This document shows, piece by piece, positions 47,840-57,492 of a stretch of DNA of 64,000 nt. The first letter of the stretch is position 1, and every line of letters begins with the position of its first letter. Under the pieces are notes generated by a model. The model saw only the letters and a list, made by a program, of their open reading frames with translations. It had not been told where the DNA came from and made no database searches. The position numbers and the translations under genes were made by a program. The stretch is taken from NCBI GenBank assembly GCA_031385005.1, contig JANNBB010000011.1, positions 248,001-312,000 on the forward strand, in the 5' to 3' direction. The stretch is from JADKIH01 sp031385005. GTDB lineage: Bacteria > Bacteroidota > Bacteroidia > AKYH767-A > 2013-40CM-41-45.

Positions 47840-49027
47840 ATGAAAATAATATTTTATTTGACATTGTTTTTTTCTGTACAGTTTGCTCAGGGTCAATATT
47901 TGTATTGTATAAAGAATACAGTGGTAAACCCAAGCACCATACTTTTCGAGTTTGCCCGCATGGATGTTACCAACGACAGTATTGTGCCTCTTTCATTATT
48001 GCCTTTTAACTATTATTCTTCCGATTTCAGCAGTTGCTTCGATTACCAATCAAGTATCTATTATTATTCCGGTCCATATACGATCCATAAAATCGATGCT
48101 GCCAACGGAAATTTTCTCAGAGTTGATTCGTTTCATATACCCATGGCTGAAAGGTTTCGGCATATAGCGTTTAATCCAAGAGATAGCTGTGTTTATGGTA
48201 TAATCCATAATCTCCAAAATTACATGCAATGGTTTGCCCGTTACTCTCCCAATACAGGAGTACTCAGCAAATTATTTTCGATAACTCCAATTATTAATAT
48301 TGGTTACTATTGTAAGAGTTATATAAACCCCTTCACCGGTCAATACATCATTCAATCAACGAATTTAACGGCAATTGATATTGCATCAGGAAGTATACAA
48401 TATGATTATCCGATTCAAAATGTAATGGGAGAGGTTTTTAATCAAATTGCATTTTCATGCGCAGAGCAGAAACTAATCGGATTAAGTAGTAACCCGCAAA
48501 CGGAGGAGAAATACCTATCTTCGGTTGATACCATTACGGCCAATGTTGCGCACATAAATAGCGCTCCATTGTCAGTCTCTTATTATACTCATTATTTGGG
48601 CGGTAGTACAATAGATAATAACACAGGTATTTTCTATTATCCGGCGATAAATGGATATTTGTATGGGTTGGATATTAATACAGGAAGTATTGTTTACTCT
48701 TATAATTTTGGTCTCGGTACAGAGCTATTGTTTTTAGAGTCAGGTTCGGTTTTTTATTGTCCACTGACCGGCATCGAAGAGCATGTTGAATCCGGACTAA
48801 ATATATTTCCGAATCCCGGATCCGGTAAATATTATTTTAGTTTTGACGAATCCGATTTGCCCGGTGAAATGAAAATTTATGACTTAAAAGGTAGATGTTT
48901 AAAGAAAGTTATTGTCGCGTCAAATAATTTCACACTGGATATTTCTAACTTTCCGGATGGAATTTATTTGAACTCATTCAAAAACAAGGAGAAGGTAGTA
49001 AATGGCAAACTTATTTTGAGTCATTAA
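47840..49027 (+). CDS. T9SS-secreted protein, propeller-like (cargo cluster, gene 4)
   Basis: A 395-residue secreted protein with signal peptide (MKIIFYLTLFFSVQFAQG), a body with repeated blade-like strands (YTIHKIDAANGNFLRVDSF; GLDINTGSIVYSYNFGLGTE) suggesting a PQQ-like or YVTN-type propeller, and a C-terminal type A T9SS sorting domain (NIFPNPGSGKYYFSFDESDL ... FPDGIYLNSFKNKEK). Its start is 3 nt after the previous gene, so it is the last member of the cargo operon. Function unknown. Confidence 0.8.
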   Translation: MKIIFYLTLFFSVQFAQGQYLYCIKNTVVNPSTILFEFARMDVTNDSIVPLSLLPFNYYSSDFSSCFDYQSSIYYYSGPYTIHKIDAANGNFLRVDSFHIPMAERFRHIAFNPRDSCVYGIIHNLQNYMQWFARYSPNTGVLSKLFSITPIINIGYYCKSYINPFTGQYIIQSTNLTAIDIASGSIQYDYPIQNVMGEVFNQIAFSCAEQKLIGLSSNPQTEEKYLSSVDTITANVAHINSAPLSVSYYTHYLGGSTIDNNTGIFYYPAINGYLYGLDINTGSIVYSYNFGLGTELLFLESGSVFYCPLTGIEEHVESGLNIFPNPGSGKYYFSFDESDLPGEMKIYDLKGRCLKKVIVASNNFTLDISNFPDGIYLNSFKNKEKVVNGKLILSH

Positions 49028-49180
49028 CGATAACCCCGCTCAGTGTAGGCTAAGCGCAACTACTATCCAAAATAAAGTAAAGTAATTACCAGATCGCCGG
49101 AATCTTTGAGCGCGAGCCTGTGCAATAGTGGATTCGCCGTGCAAGAGAGCTGGCGCAGTTAAAGCAATTTTACAGACACA

Positions 49181-49213
49181 AAAAAAAGGAAAAGATATCT
49201 CTTTTCCTTTTTT
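49181..49213. terminator. Bidirectional terminator between convergent genes
   Basis: A-rich arm AAAAAAGGAAAAGA (49182-49195) pairs exactly with TCTTTTCCTTTTTT (49200-49213), giving a 14-bp stem with a TATC loop and T-runs on both strands. It lies between the + strand cargo operon ending at 49027 and the - strand gene ending at 49231, so it can serve both. The gap 49028-49180 also holds GGCTAAGCGCAACTACT near 49048, similar to the repeat at 5923. Confidence 0.88.
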
Positions 49214-49230
49214 AATAAAATCAATAATAA

Positions 49231-49680
49231 TTATTTAGATAAACTAGGTATGCTATGAAAAATTGCATCCTTGTGATAAGAGAAATAACCATTCATCTTT
49301 TTCATAAAATCCATACGTTGTTTAGCATCCGGCCATGCTTGTCTCTCCAGTTCTGAATCACGGTCAAACGCTTTTTCCATATCGCCCATACTTGCATATT
49401 CCGTAACAACCACATATTCACGACTGTCATCAGTGAAGAAATGCGTCATGCTCGAAGTATGAAGTACAAATTCATTCTTCATGGTTACTTTGGTGTGATA
49501 CTCTTTAAGAATTGCATCGCGTTCGGCCTTAACGATACTGTCTTGTCCGGGAATCATATACCATGTATTTATATGAAAGATGTGATTCGATGGTGCCTGT
49601 GCAATAGACTTTGTTGTGCTCGCCAGACTAAAGAGCATAATTCCAATAAAAGTTAATAATAGTTGTTTGATTTTGTTCAT
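49231..49680 (-). CDS. Small secreted protein, possible dimeric alpha/beta-barrel fold
   Basis: A 149-residue exported protein (signal MNKIKQLLLTFIGIMLFSLA, cleavage near SIAQ). The mature part starts HIFHINTWYMIPGQDSIVKA and continues REYVVVTEYASMGDMEKAFD and FMKKMNGYFSYHKDAIF. The strand-helix-strand pattern with W-Y-x-x-P-G and E-Y-x-S-x-x-x-x-E-x-A-x resembles ferredoxin-like dimeric barrels (NIPSNAP/ABM type). No catalytic residue can be assigned. It has the shared terminator just downstream. Confidence 0.65.
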   Translation of the reverse strand: MNKIKQLLLTFIGIMLFSLASTTKSIAQAPSNHIFHINTWYMIPGQDSIVKAERDAILKEYHTKVTMKNEFVLHTSSMTHFFTDDSREYVVVTEYASMGDMEKAFDRDSELERQAWPDAKQRMDFMKKMNGYFSYHKDAIFHSIPSLSK

Positions 49681-49772
49681 GTTTGTGTGGTTTAAAATTG
49701 TTTAATTTATCCTGCATAGTTAACAAAATAATTTTACACAACACTAATAAAACACGATTTCAATCGTTTTAT

Positions 49773-52700
49773 TCAAAAAATTTCTACCACCAAATCATCA
49801 GTCTCTACCATCGATGCTTCCGGCAAGGCAATTCGGGAAACCTTCATATCGCGCGAAGCAGTAATTGTTGTTTCCATCTTCATCGCTTCAACAACAAAAA
49901 GCGGTGCGTTTTTTTTCACCGTATCGCCTGACTTAACAAAAACCTTTGCAAGCCGTCCCTGCAAAGGGGAACCGATATGCTTTTCGCCACTAACTTTCTG
50001 ATTCGATATTTTTTTAATTGTTGCATTTCGGTCTTTCACTTCTACGGAACGTGTCTGTCCGTTGAGACGGAAGAAAACAGTTCGGTTACCGGATTCATCT
50101 GCATGATCAGAAACATAAAGCAAACGTATCAACAGCGTCTTTCCTGTACCGATATTGACCATGATTTCTTCATTGCTCTTCATTCCATAAAAGAATGCCG
50201 GAGTTGGAAGAGAACTGACATCACTGAATTGTTTTACAAATGCATAATACTCTTCAAATACTTTCGGATAAAATTTCCACGAAAGAAAATCAAGAAAACT
50301 CTGGTAGTGATCAAATTTTTTATGAAACTCTTCAAATTCAATTTCAAAATCAACGGGCTTGAGATGTGCGTTGGGCAGATCAGTATAAGGAGTTTCATCC
50401 TTCAAAATAAGTTTCTGTAATTCTTTCGGCCATCCCCCAAATGGTTGTCCGAGGTCGCCGCGGAACATGCTCTTCACCGATTCCGGAAAAGACAACGTGT
50501 CTCCGCGCGTTAAAACGTCAGCAGTCTGAATGTTATTGGTCACAAGATACATGGCCATATCACCAACAACTTTGGAAGAAGGAGTAACCTTGACAATATC
50601 GCCAAACAATAAATTCACATCTTCATATGCCTGTTTGATATCGTCCATACGGGAAGCCAATCCAAGCGATATGGCTTGTGGTTTCAGATTGGAATATTGT
50701 CCGCCGGGAATTTCATGTTTATACACTTCCGCAGTCCCTGCCATCAATCCCGATTCGAAAGGATAGTAATATTCACGAACAGTTTCCCAATAGTTGGAAA
50801 ATTCATTCAGTGAATTTACATCCGTTTTTACTTCATAAGGAGTATTCTTAAGTGTTTCGACGAGCACATTAAAATTAGGTTGTGAAGTGAGTCCTGACAA
50901 GGAACTGAGCGCCACATCGACAACATCCACTCCGGCTTCGATTGCCTTCAGATAGGATGCATTTTGAATTGAGGAAGTATCATGCGTATGCAAATGAATG
51001 GGAATGTCAATTACTTTTTTCAATTCACTGACGAGCATTCCTGCAGCATAAGGTTTGAGTAAACCGGCCATGTCTTTTATTGCGAGAATATGAGCGCCGG
51101 AGTCTTCGAGTTTTTGGGCGAGGTCGAGGTAATATTGAAGAGAGAATTTCTGCCTTTTCGGATTCATGATATCGCCGGTATAACAGATGCATGCTTCCGC
51201 GATTCCGCCTGTACGTTCGCGAACAGCGTTGATGCTTATTTTCATACTGTCTATCCAGTTCAATGAATCGAAAATTCTGAATACATCGACACCGTTTTCC
51301 CAACTCTTTTCGATGAACTTTTCGACCAGGTTATCCGGATAAGAAGCATAGCCGACTGCATTCGATCCGCGAATGAGCATCTGCAACAAAATGTTTGGAA
51401 TGGCGGAACGGAATGCTTGCAAACGTTTCCATGGACATTCATGCAAGAAGCGAAGAGCCACATCGAATGTAGCACCGCCCCATACTTCCATAGAAAAAAG
51501 TTCGGGATGACGTTGAGCGAAACTTTCTGCGACTTTCATCATATCGTGTGTACGCACACGTGTAGCGAGAAGTGACTGATGAGCATCGCGGAATGAAGTA
51601 TCAGTGAACTGAACTTGCTTTTGTTCTTTCAGCCACTTCGAAAATTTTTCAGGACCCAACGTATCCAGTAGTTGCTTGCTTCCGTTTGGAATAATTTTCG
51701 TGCGATCTAATGTAGGTGCTTGTGCATTCGTAAAAATCCGTGAGGTGTCTGTTTTTGAAACGTCGGGATTTCCATTCACCATTACATCGGCGAGGTAACG
51801 CAGAATTTTTGTGCCCCGATCCTGTTTGGCAGCGAAACGAAAAAGATCGGGATGCTTATCGATAAAACGTACGGTAGCTTTTCCATTTTCAAATTCAGGA
51901 TGCATGAGTACATTTTCAAGAAAGGAAATATTTGTCTTCACACCACGAATCCGGAATTCACCGAGCGCGCGAAGTAAGCGACGTTGTGCGCCTTTCAATG
52001 TTCTTCCTTTGGCGGTAATTTTTACTAGCATGGAATCGAAAAAGGGAGAGACTTTTACACCTTGATAAGAACTTCCTTCATCCAGGCGAATTCCATATCC
52101 GCCGGCATGACGGTAAGCGACGATGGTACCATAATCCGGTTTGAATTCATTTTGTGGATCTTCGGTAGTTATCCTGCATTGAATAGCATAGCCATTGCAT
52201 TTCAATGATGCCTGATCAGGGATGTCGATTCCGGGGGAGTTGAGGGGAAAGTCATCGGCAATAAGAATCTGACTTCTAACGATGTCAATGCCGGTTACTT
52301 CTTCGGTTACGGTATGCTCTACTTGAATGCGGGGGTTGACTTCAATGAAAAAAATATTTTCATCCGCATCTACTAAAAACTCAACTGTTCCTGCATTGTT
52401 ATATCCGACATGTTTAGCGAGTGCGAGTGCATAGTTATAGAGTTTTTCTTTCGTTTCTTTTTTTAACGAAGGCGCGGGTGCAATCTCTACTACTTTCTGA
52501 AAGCGGCGTTGAATACTGCAGTCGCGTTCGAAGAGGTGAACGATGTTGCCTTTGTTATCGCCTAAAATCTGTACTTCGATGTGCTTGGGATTATCGACAT
52601 ACTTCTCGATAAATATTGTATCATCTCCGAAGGCATTGCCGGCTTCCCGTTGAGCTTCTAAAAAAGTTTTTTCTAACAGCTCTTCCTGATGAATGACGCG

Positions 52701-53213
52701 CATGCCTCGTCCGCCGCCACCCGCACTCGCTTTAAAGATGATCGGAAAACCGATTCTGCGGGCTTCCTGTAAAGCGATTGCAGGAGAGGAAAGTTTAATT
52801 TTATTGTCTTCGATTACGGGAACGCCGCAAGCCCGTGCTACTTCCTTCGACCTGACTTTATCGCCGAGTTGCTCCATTACTTCCGGCTTAGGTCCAACGA
52901 AGATCAATCCTTCTTCGGCACAGCGTTTTGCAAACTGAACATTCTCTGAAAGAAAACCATATCCGGGATGGATGGCTTGCACCTTGTTTTGTTTGGCGAT
53001 TCGAATAATTTCTTCGATGTTGAGATAGGGCTTTAACGGATCTTCATCAGCACCTATCTGGTAAGCTTCATCTGCTTTGAAACGATGAAGTGAATATCTG
53101 TCTTCATAGGTAAATACGGCAACTGTTTTAATTCCCAGTTCCGAAGTTGCACGCAATACACGGATAGCGATTTCTCCACGATTAGCAACAAGTAGTTTTT
53201 GAATTCTTTCCAT
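49773..53213 (-). CDS. pyc: Pyruvate carboxylase
   Basis: A 1146-residue single-chain biotin enzyme that converts pyruvate, bicarbonate and ATP to oxaloacetate, refilling the TCA cycle. The biotin carboxylase domain starts IQKLLVANRGEIAIRVLRA and includes the ATP-grasp loop KASAGGGGRGMRV and EVNPRIQVEHTVTE. The carboxyltransferase domain has FTDTSFRDAHQSLLATRVRT and IKDMAGLLKPYAA. The C-terminal carrier domain has the biotinyl lysine in VEAMKMETT (Lys about 1112). ATG 53213 (MERIQKLLVANRGEIA) is the true start; a longer frame to 53315 adds an unrelated extension. CAAAAATA at 53259-53266 (reverse of TATTTTTG) is a possible -7 box. Confidence 0.97.
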   Translation of the reverse strand: MERIQKLLVANRGEIAIRVLRATSELGIKTVAVFTYEDRYSLHRFKADEAYQIGADEDPLKPYLNIEEIIRIAKQNKVQAIHPGYGFLSENVQFAKRCAEEGLIFVGPKPEVMEQLGDKVRSKEVARACGVPVIEDNKIKLSSPAIALQEARRIGFPIIFKASAGGGGRGMRVIHQEELLEKTFLEAQREAGNAFGDDTIFIEKYVDNPKHIEVQILGDNKGNIVHLFERDCSIQRRFQKVVEIAPAPSLKKETKEKLYNYALALAKHVGYNNAGTVEFLVDADENIFFIEVNPRIQVEHTVTEEVTGIDIVRSQILIADDFPLNSPGIDIPDQASLKCNGYAIQCRITTEDPQNEFKPDYGTIVAYRHAGGYGIRLDEGSSYQGVKVSPFFDSMLVKITAKGRTLKGAQRRLLRALGEFRIRGVKTNISFLENVLMHPEFENGKATVRFIDKHPDLFRFAAKQDRGTKILRYLADVMVNGNPDVSKTDTSRIFTNAQAPTLDRTKIIPNGSKQLLDTLGPEKFSKWLKEQKQVQFTDTSFRDAHQSLLATRVRTHDMMKVAESFAQRHPELFSMEVWGGATFDVALRFLHECPWKRLQAFRSAIPNILLQMLIRGSNAVGYASYPDNLVEKFIEKSWENGVDVFRIFDSLNWIDSMKISINAVRERTGGIAEACICYTGDIMNPKRQKFSLQYYLDLAQKLEDSGAHILAIKDMAGLLKPYAAGMLVSELKKVIDIPIHLHTHDTSSIQNASYLKAIEAGVDVVDVALSSLSGLTSQPNFNVLVETLKNTPYEVKTDVNSLNEFSNYWETVREYYYPFESGLMAGTAEVYKHEIPGGQYSNLKPQAISLGLASRMDDIKQAYEDVNLLFGDIVKVTPSSKVVGDMAMYLVTNNIQTADVLTRGDTLSFPESVKSMFRGDLGQPFGGWPKELQKLILKDETPYTDLPNAHLKPVDFEIEFEEFHKKFDHYQSFLDFLSWKFYPKVFEEYYAFVKQFSDVSSLPTPAFFYGMKSNEEIMVNIGTGKTLLIRLLYVSDHADESGNRTVFFRLNGQTRSVEVKDRNATIKKISNQKVSGEKHIGSPLQGRLAKVFVKSGDTVKKNAPLFVVEAMKMETTITASRDMKVSRIALPEASMVETDDLVVEIF

Positions 53214-53410
53214 TTTTGATTTGAATAGATGCTTCGAATAAGAAGTAAATAGCAGTAACAAAAATAACTCGTAATTGTGGTCGTTTTTCCTCGTAGCGTG
53301 ATGAATAATCAACAATTAGAATTTATTTTCAAATGCCCTACGTATTGAGTTTTCATTGCTTAATTGGGAAAGAGCCATTCTCAGAGTTGGGTAGCTATTT
53401 TTTTAAAACA

Positions 53411-53605
53411 TGCAGGCACGGAGGGCACGAAGACACACTGAGAATTGCTTTTCGCCTCCGTGAAACTCCATGTTCTCCGTGCCCATGGTCAAAAACACCT
53501 TCACGAATTTTCATGGAGTTTTCGATAACATTTGCATCTGCCGTGACGCTTAGCTTTTTTAAAAATTACCATGGAGGCACGGAGAGCACGAAGACTCACG
53601 GAGAA
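53411..53605. repeat. Dispersed non-coding repeat, copy A
   Basis: A stretch with GGCACGGAG-x-GCACGAAGAC-x-CAC-x-GAG motifs at both ends, a CTCCGTG complement, and the core TTCGATAACATTTGCAT...GCCGTGACGCT-x-AGCTTTTTTAAAAATTAC. The core recurs, with few changes, at 57588-57650. Short stems (CACGGAG/CTCCGTG) are present. The gap between pyc and the DUF255 gene (53214-53677) contains only this element and the possible pyc promoter. It resembles a REP/MITE-like element, with no coding capacity I can support. Confidence 0.75.
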
Positions 53606-53677
53606 ATTCAATTAATCTACATGCCTTGAGCTAAAATGCCTTTCGTCTTATTTTAATAAATTAAATTGCAGAAAATG

Positions 53678-55837
53678 TTACCTGGCTTTCAATAATAAAA
53701 TTGCATCAGAGCTGCTCTCAACCGGCAATCTGCAAGTCCTATTCCTACATAAATAGATGAGCGTCTTTCCGGCAACAAATCGATTTTCTAAAAGAGGAAG
53801 ATTGCTTTTTGCGGTTACACTTCCGCAGAAAATTGCATTGGGTAGATAATGTGAACTGACCTGTTTTCTTTCTGCCTCTGATTTTTCTCCCACAAATACA
53901 ACTTCATCTGTAGGATGAACTTTGCTCATATATAGATTCAGCCAATTGGAATAAGAAGACGGATAACGAGTGAGATTCTCTACTGTTGCACTTAACATGC
54001 GTGTTGAGATTTCATTCAACCGCTCGTCATCATACAATACATTAAGCTTGTAAAGCGCATGTGCCATTTCTGAATTGGAGGAAGGAATTACATTATCCGA
54101 TATTTCTTTTTTACGTGCGATTAACTTTGAGCCGTTTTTAGAAGTAAACCAAAAAAGTCCGTCGCTTTTATCATAAAAATTGGAGATCGCATATTCAGAA
54201 AACGTTTTTGCTTTATCTAACCAACTCTCATCAAAAGTAATTTCATAGAGTCTGATTAAAGCTGAAATAGTAAAAGAATAGTCTTCGAGGTACCCAATTG
54301 CATTGGTCGATTTTTTTGAAACCGTATGAACAATTACTCCTTCGCTATTGGTGCTTTCCCTTAGTAAACGGTTTGCGCAAACAATTGCTTCGTCTTTATA
54401 GCTCACATTCCCAAATGCTTCATAGGCCTCACACAAAGCAGTAATCTGAAGTGCATTCCAGGAAGTCACTACTTTTTTATCTGTAACCGGACGAATACGT
54501 TCTTCTCTTTTCTTTAGCAAAATATTTTTTGCTTCTGAAATGAATTGCTCAAGTTCTATTAAGCTTACCTGAAACTTTTCAGCAATTTCTTCATTGGTTT
54601 TTTTTCGAAGTAGAATATAGTTCTTCTTCTCCCAATAACCGGTATCGTTAATATTGTAGAATTCCTTTAATAATTCCAAAGAATTCGCTTTACCACAAAC
54701 CGGAAGTTTCAAAGTTGAAATCTCTTCTTTAGTCCACACATAATATTTTCCTTCTTCTCCTTCGGAGTCGGCATCGATAGCTGAGTAGTAGGAACCATTA
54801 CCATCAGACATATCTTTTTTCAGAAACAAAATAGTTTCTTCCGCAATTTGTTTGTATTCCGGATTTTGAGTGAGTTTATATGCAGAGGAATAAAGTGAAA
54901 TGAGTTGTGCATTATCATAAAGCATTTTCTCGAAATGCGGAACTTTCCACATACTGTCAGTAGAATACCTGCAAAAGCCACCGGCCAGTTGATCGTAAAT
55001 CCCGCCGTAAGCCATCTTCTTAAGAGTAAGGTTTATGTGGTCAAGCAGATAAGAATCCGAATTCGTCGAGGCATACCGAAGTAAGAAACGGTAATTGTCA
55101 GGTAGCGGAAATTTAGGAGCACGAGCCGGACCACCTTCAGTATTGTCGAGGTATTTTTTCCATGTTGCAACAGATAAATTTAATGTGTCATGAGAAAAAT
55201 CGCCGGATTTTTTTTCTGTAGAAATTATTTCCGGTTGATTAATCCCACTGGCCAATTCTTCAGCATAAGCAATTGCTTTATCAGGATTCTGAGAATAAAA
55301 ATCTTTTAGTTTGATAAGGACTTCATCCCAGTTGTTGCGGGGAAAATAAGTTCCGCCATAGAGTGGTTTTCCATCCGGAAGCGTAAAACAATTCAACGGC
55401 CAGCCGCCGCTGCCTGTCATCAGTTGTACTGCCGACATATAAACCTGATCAATATCCGGTCTTTCTTCTCTGTCAACCTTTATGCAAACAAAAAACTCAT
55501 TCATAATCTTCGCAGTTTTTTCGTCCATGAAGGTTTCATGTTCCATTACATGACACCAATGGCAGGACGAATATCCGATCGAAACTAAAACAAGCTTGTT
55601 TTCCTTTTTTGCTTTGTCCCATGCTTCATCCGACCATGGATACCAATCTACCGGATTGTTGGCATGCTGTTGAAGGTATAAACTGGGTTCACCGGCGAGG
55701 TGGTTTTTATATGTATCAGATTTCATAGTACAGGAAATGGTAAAGATCAGTAAACAGTAAGTATAAAAAAGCTTCACCACGATTTTCTTTGATCGGAATT
55801 TGAAAGGGTAAGAAAACTGTTTTTCAATGTGGAGCAA
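53678..55837 (-). CDS. DUF255 thioredoxin-domain protein (YyaL/SPATA20-like), probable lipoprotein
   Basis: A 719-residue protein of the DUF255 family. The N-terminal thioredoxin-like domain has NHLAGEPSLYLQQHANNPVD, WYPWSDEAW and the redox C-x-x-C in YSSCHWCHVMEHE (about 90-105), followed by VDREERPDIDQVYM and GGWPLNCFTLPDGKP. The remainder is an (alpha/alpha)6-barrel (LLDHINLTLKKMAYGG, SYYSAIDADSEGEEGKYYVW). The first 36 residues end in LLIFTISC, a lipobox-like sequence, so it may be a lipoprotein in the periplasm; if the start is later (MKSDTYKNH) it is cytoplasmic. Substrate unknown; the family is widespread. Confidence 0.85.
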   Translation of the reverse strand: MLHIEKQFSYPFKFRSKKIVVKLFYTYCLLIFTISCTMKSDTYKNHLAGEPSLYLQQHANNPVDWYPWSDEAWDKAKKENKLVLVSIGYSSCHWCHVMEHETFMDEKTAKIMNEFFVCIKVDREERPDIDQVYMSAVQLMTGSGGWPLNCFTLPDGKPLYGGTYFPRNNWDEVLIKLKDFYSQNPDKAIAYAEELASGINQPEIISTEKKSGDFSHDTLNLSVATWKKYLDNTEGGPARAPKFPLPDNYRFLLRYASTNSDSYLLDHINLTLKKMAYGGIYDQLAGGFCRYSTDSMWKVPHFEKMLYDNAQLISLYSSAYKLTQNPEYKQIAEETILFLKKDMSDGNGSYYSAIDADSEGEEGKYYVWTKEEISTLKLPVCGKANSLELLKEFYNINDTGYWEKKNYILLRKKTNEEIAEKFQVSLIELEQFISEAKNILLKKREERIRPVTDKKVVTSWNALQITALCEAYEAFGNVSYKDEAIVCANRLLRESTNSEGVIVHTVSKKSTNAIGYLEDYSFTISALIRLYEITFDESWLDKAKTFSEYAISNFYDKSDGLFWFTSKNGSKLIARKKEISDNVIPSSNSEMAHALYKLNVLYDDERLNEISTRMLSATVENLTRYPSSYSNWLNLYMSKVHPTDEVVFVGEKSEAERKQVSSHYLPNAIFCGSVTAKSNLPLLENRFVAGKTLIYLCRNRTCRLPVESSSDAILLLKAR

Positions 55838-55956
55838 GGACTTAATTTTTGTGATAAATTTTGGAGTGTTAAAGGCAAAGTCGAAAATCAGGTTTTTGCC
55901 TCAAAATGCCACCAAACCTAATACGAAATACCTTCAAAAAAACCTTAAAAAACCCT

Positions 55957-55986
55957 TTTGAATAAAGAATATTAATGTTACATTTG
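55957..55986 (+). promoter_or_regulatory. rplU-rpmA promoter
   Basis: TTTG at 55957-55960 and TACATTTG at 55979-55986 with an 18-nt spacer match the Bacteroidota consensus. The ATG of rplU is 36 nt after the -7 box. The short leader contains CCTCAAAATGGAGG (55991-56004), which could form a 4-bp stem; its meaning is unclear. Confidence 0.75.
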
Positions 55987-56021
55987 CGTCCCTCAAAATG
56001 GAGGAATAAGAATATAAAATC

Positions 56022-56336
56022 ATGTATGTAATCGTAAACATAGCGGGCCAACAATTTAAGGTTCAAAAAGACCAGCAGGTGATTGTACATCGTCTGTCAG
56101 GCGACGTCGGTAAATCATTAGAATTCAATGATTTAGTATTAGCAGAAAACGATGGTAAACTTAAAGTTGGAACATCAGCTTTAAAAGGTGCAAGCGTAAA
56201 AGCGAAGATACTTGGTCACGAAAGAGGTGATAAGATACTTGTTTTTAAGAAGAAACGCCGTAAGGGTTACCAAAAGCAAACCGGTCACCGTCAGGATTTG
56301 ACAAGAATCCAGATTGAGAGCATTTCAGGAATATAA
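56022..56336 (+). CDS. rplU: 50S ribosomal protein L21
   Basis: A 104-residue L21, the usual length. It begins MYVIVNIAGQQFKVQKDQQV (family V-x-x-x-G-x-Q-x-x-V) and ends KRRKGYQKQTGHRQDLTRIQ, the conserved rRNA-binding tail. It binds 23S rRNA in the large subunit. rpmA follows 29 nt downstream in the universal rplU-rpmA order. Confidence 0.98.
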   Translation: MYVIVNIAGQQFKVQKDQQVIVHRLSGDVGKSLEFNDLVLAENDGKLKVGTSALKGASVKAKILGHERGDKILVFKKKRRKGYQKQTGHRQDLTRIQIESISGI

Positions 56337-56365
56337 TTTACTAATCGATAAAAAATTAAGTAGTC

Positions 56366-56629
56366 ATGGCACATAAAAAAGGAGTCGGTAGTTCGAGGAA
56401 CGGACGTGAATCACACAGTAAGCGTCTTGGAATTAAAATGTTTGGTGGACAGCATGTAATTGCCGGTAACATCATTGTACGTCAGCGTGGAACCCGTCAT
56501 TTTCCGGGTGATAACGTAGGCATTGGAAAAGATCATACATTATATGCATTAACAGAGGGGAAAGTTGTTTTCCGTAAAAAGGCAAACGAAAAAAGTTTCG
56601 TTTCAGTTCTCCCTGTAGCTCAGGCATAA
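56366..56629 (+). CDS. rpmA: 50S ribosomal protein L27
   Basis: An 87-residue L27. It starts MAHKKGVGSSRNGRESHSKR with no N-terminal extension needing cleavage, then LGIKMFGGQHVIAGNIIVRQ and RGTRHFPGDNVGIGKDHTLY, all conserved. Its N-terminus reaches the peptidyl transferase centre. It is followed by a strong terminator. Confidence 0.98.
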   Translation: MAHKKGVGSSRNGRESHSKRLGIKMFGGQHVIAGNIIVRQRGTRHFPGDNVGIGKDHTLYALTEGKVVFRKKANEKSFVSVLPVAQA

Positions 56630-56648
56630 TTAAATTCATTCATTATCA

Positions 56649-56688
56649 AAATTGGAAATCGGAAAATACCGGTTTCCAATTTTTTTTT
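56649..56688 (+). terminator. Intrinsic terminator of rplU-rpmA
   Basis: AAATTGGAAATCGG (56649-56662) and CCGGTTTCCAATTT (56669-56682) form a 14-bp stem with one T-G wobble and an AAAATA loop, followed by T-run to 56688. It lies 20 nt after the rpmA stop. Confidence 0.9.
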
Positions 56689-56745
56689 GGAGGCAATTCA
56701 GGTCGATAATTGCTATTGAAAATAAGGATGAAGTGAAACCCGGCA

Positions 56746-57405
56746 TTAATCCATTGCCGTGTTTAAAAAAGCGATGAAGGGTTTCATGAGTTTACATTCT
56801 TTTGAAATCTGTTTAACAAAATCTTTTTTCAAAACATCTTTATCAGAAAGTTTGTGCCATACGATATAGCTGTTATACCGGAGCAATTCGATGTTGGGAT
56901 GGTTTTTATCATATCCCTTCGGTGTAGTCTTTAATTTATAGGTACCATCTAATTCTCCGAATAGCTTTTTAAATTCTTTTTGTGAGAGAATTTTATTGAT
57001 TTCTTTCCCGTTATAATCGATTTCCTGTCTGATTTTTTTCAATGCATCACCTTGCGGCATCCAGATACCACCGGCTAGAAAAGAACCACCGGGTTCAATA
57101 TGTAAATAGTAGCCGGCATTCATCACTTTTTTACCACCGGCATTGATGCTGGCGCCCATATTGGTTTTGTATGGCTTCTTGTCTTTTGAAAAACGAACGT
57201 CGCGGTATATTCTGAATAAACAGTCTTTGGATGTTAGTCCGGTTAGTTTTTTATCGACACGAACAAGTTCCTGCAGCAATTCATCGACTAATACTGCCAT
57301 ATTTTCTTTTGCGACCAGATAACGTTCTTTATTTTTTTCAAACCAATCTCTGTTATTATTCTTTTTGAGATCAATCAGGAATTTGAGGGTGTTTGAATGG
57401 AGCAT
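56746..57405 (-). CDS. DUF2461 domain protein (TIGR02453 family)
   Basis: A 219-residue cytoplasmic protein matching the DUF2461 family from end to end. It starts LHSNTLKFLIDLKKNNNRDW followed by FEKNKERY (the F-L-x-x-L-x-x-N-N-x-x-x-W-F pattern), then FRIYRDVRFSKDKKPYKTNM with GASINAGG, and GYYLHIEPGGSFLAGGIWMP. Function is unknown. CAAATTTA at 57441-57448 (reverse of TAAATTTG) is a likely -7 box. Confidence 0.9.
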   Translation of the reverse strand: MLHSNTLKFLIDLKKNNNRDWFEKNKERYLVAKENMAVLVDELLQELVRVDKKLTGLTSKDCLFRIYRDVRFSKDKKPYKTNMGASINAGGKKVMNAGYYLHIEPGGSFLAGGIWMPQGDALKKIRQEIDYNGKEINKILSQKEFKKLFGELDGTYKLKTTPKGYDKNHPNIELLRYNSYIVWHKLSDKDVLKKDFVKQISKECKLMKPFIAFLNTAMD

Positions 57406-57492
57406 TGGATTGTTAGTTTAATAGTAGCTTTTGTAGTTCCCAAATTTACTAATTGTTGGGTAAAGTAGTTTATTGAGATGAAAATTTAAACA

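Noticed and set aside
53384..53394. GAGTTGGGTAG, a 9/11 match to the ECF motif upstream of pyc
   Set aside because: No TCTA at 17 nt on the - strand (CAAT instead); judged to be chance.
53333..53629. 98-codon open frame with KNYHGGTESTKTHGE
   Set aside because: It is translated from the dispersed repeat; the same kind of peptide arises from the second copy at 57610-57837. No start context or homologue supports a protein.
57453..57463. TTGTTGGGTAA, partial match to the ECF motif in front of the DUF2461 gene
   Set aside because: Only 8 of 11 bases match and the N17 position reads TACA; an ordinary TAAATTTG box already explains the promoter.
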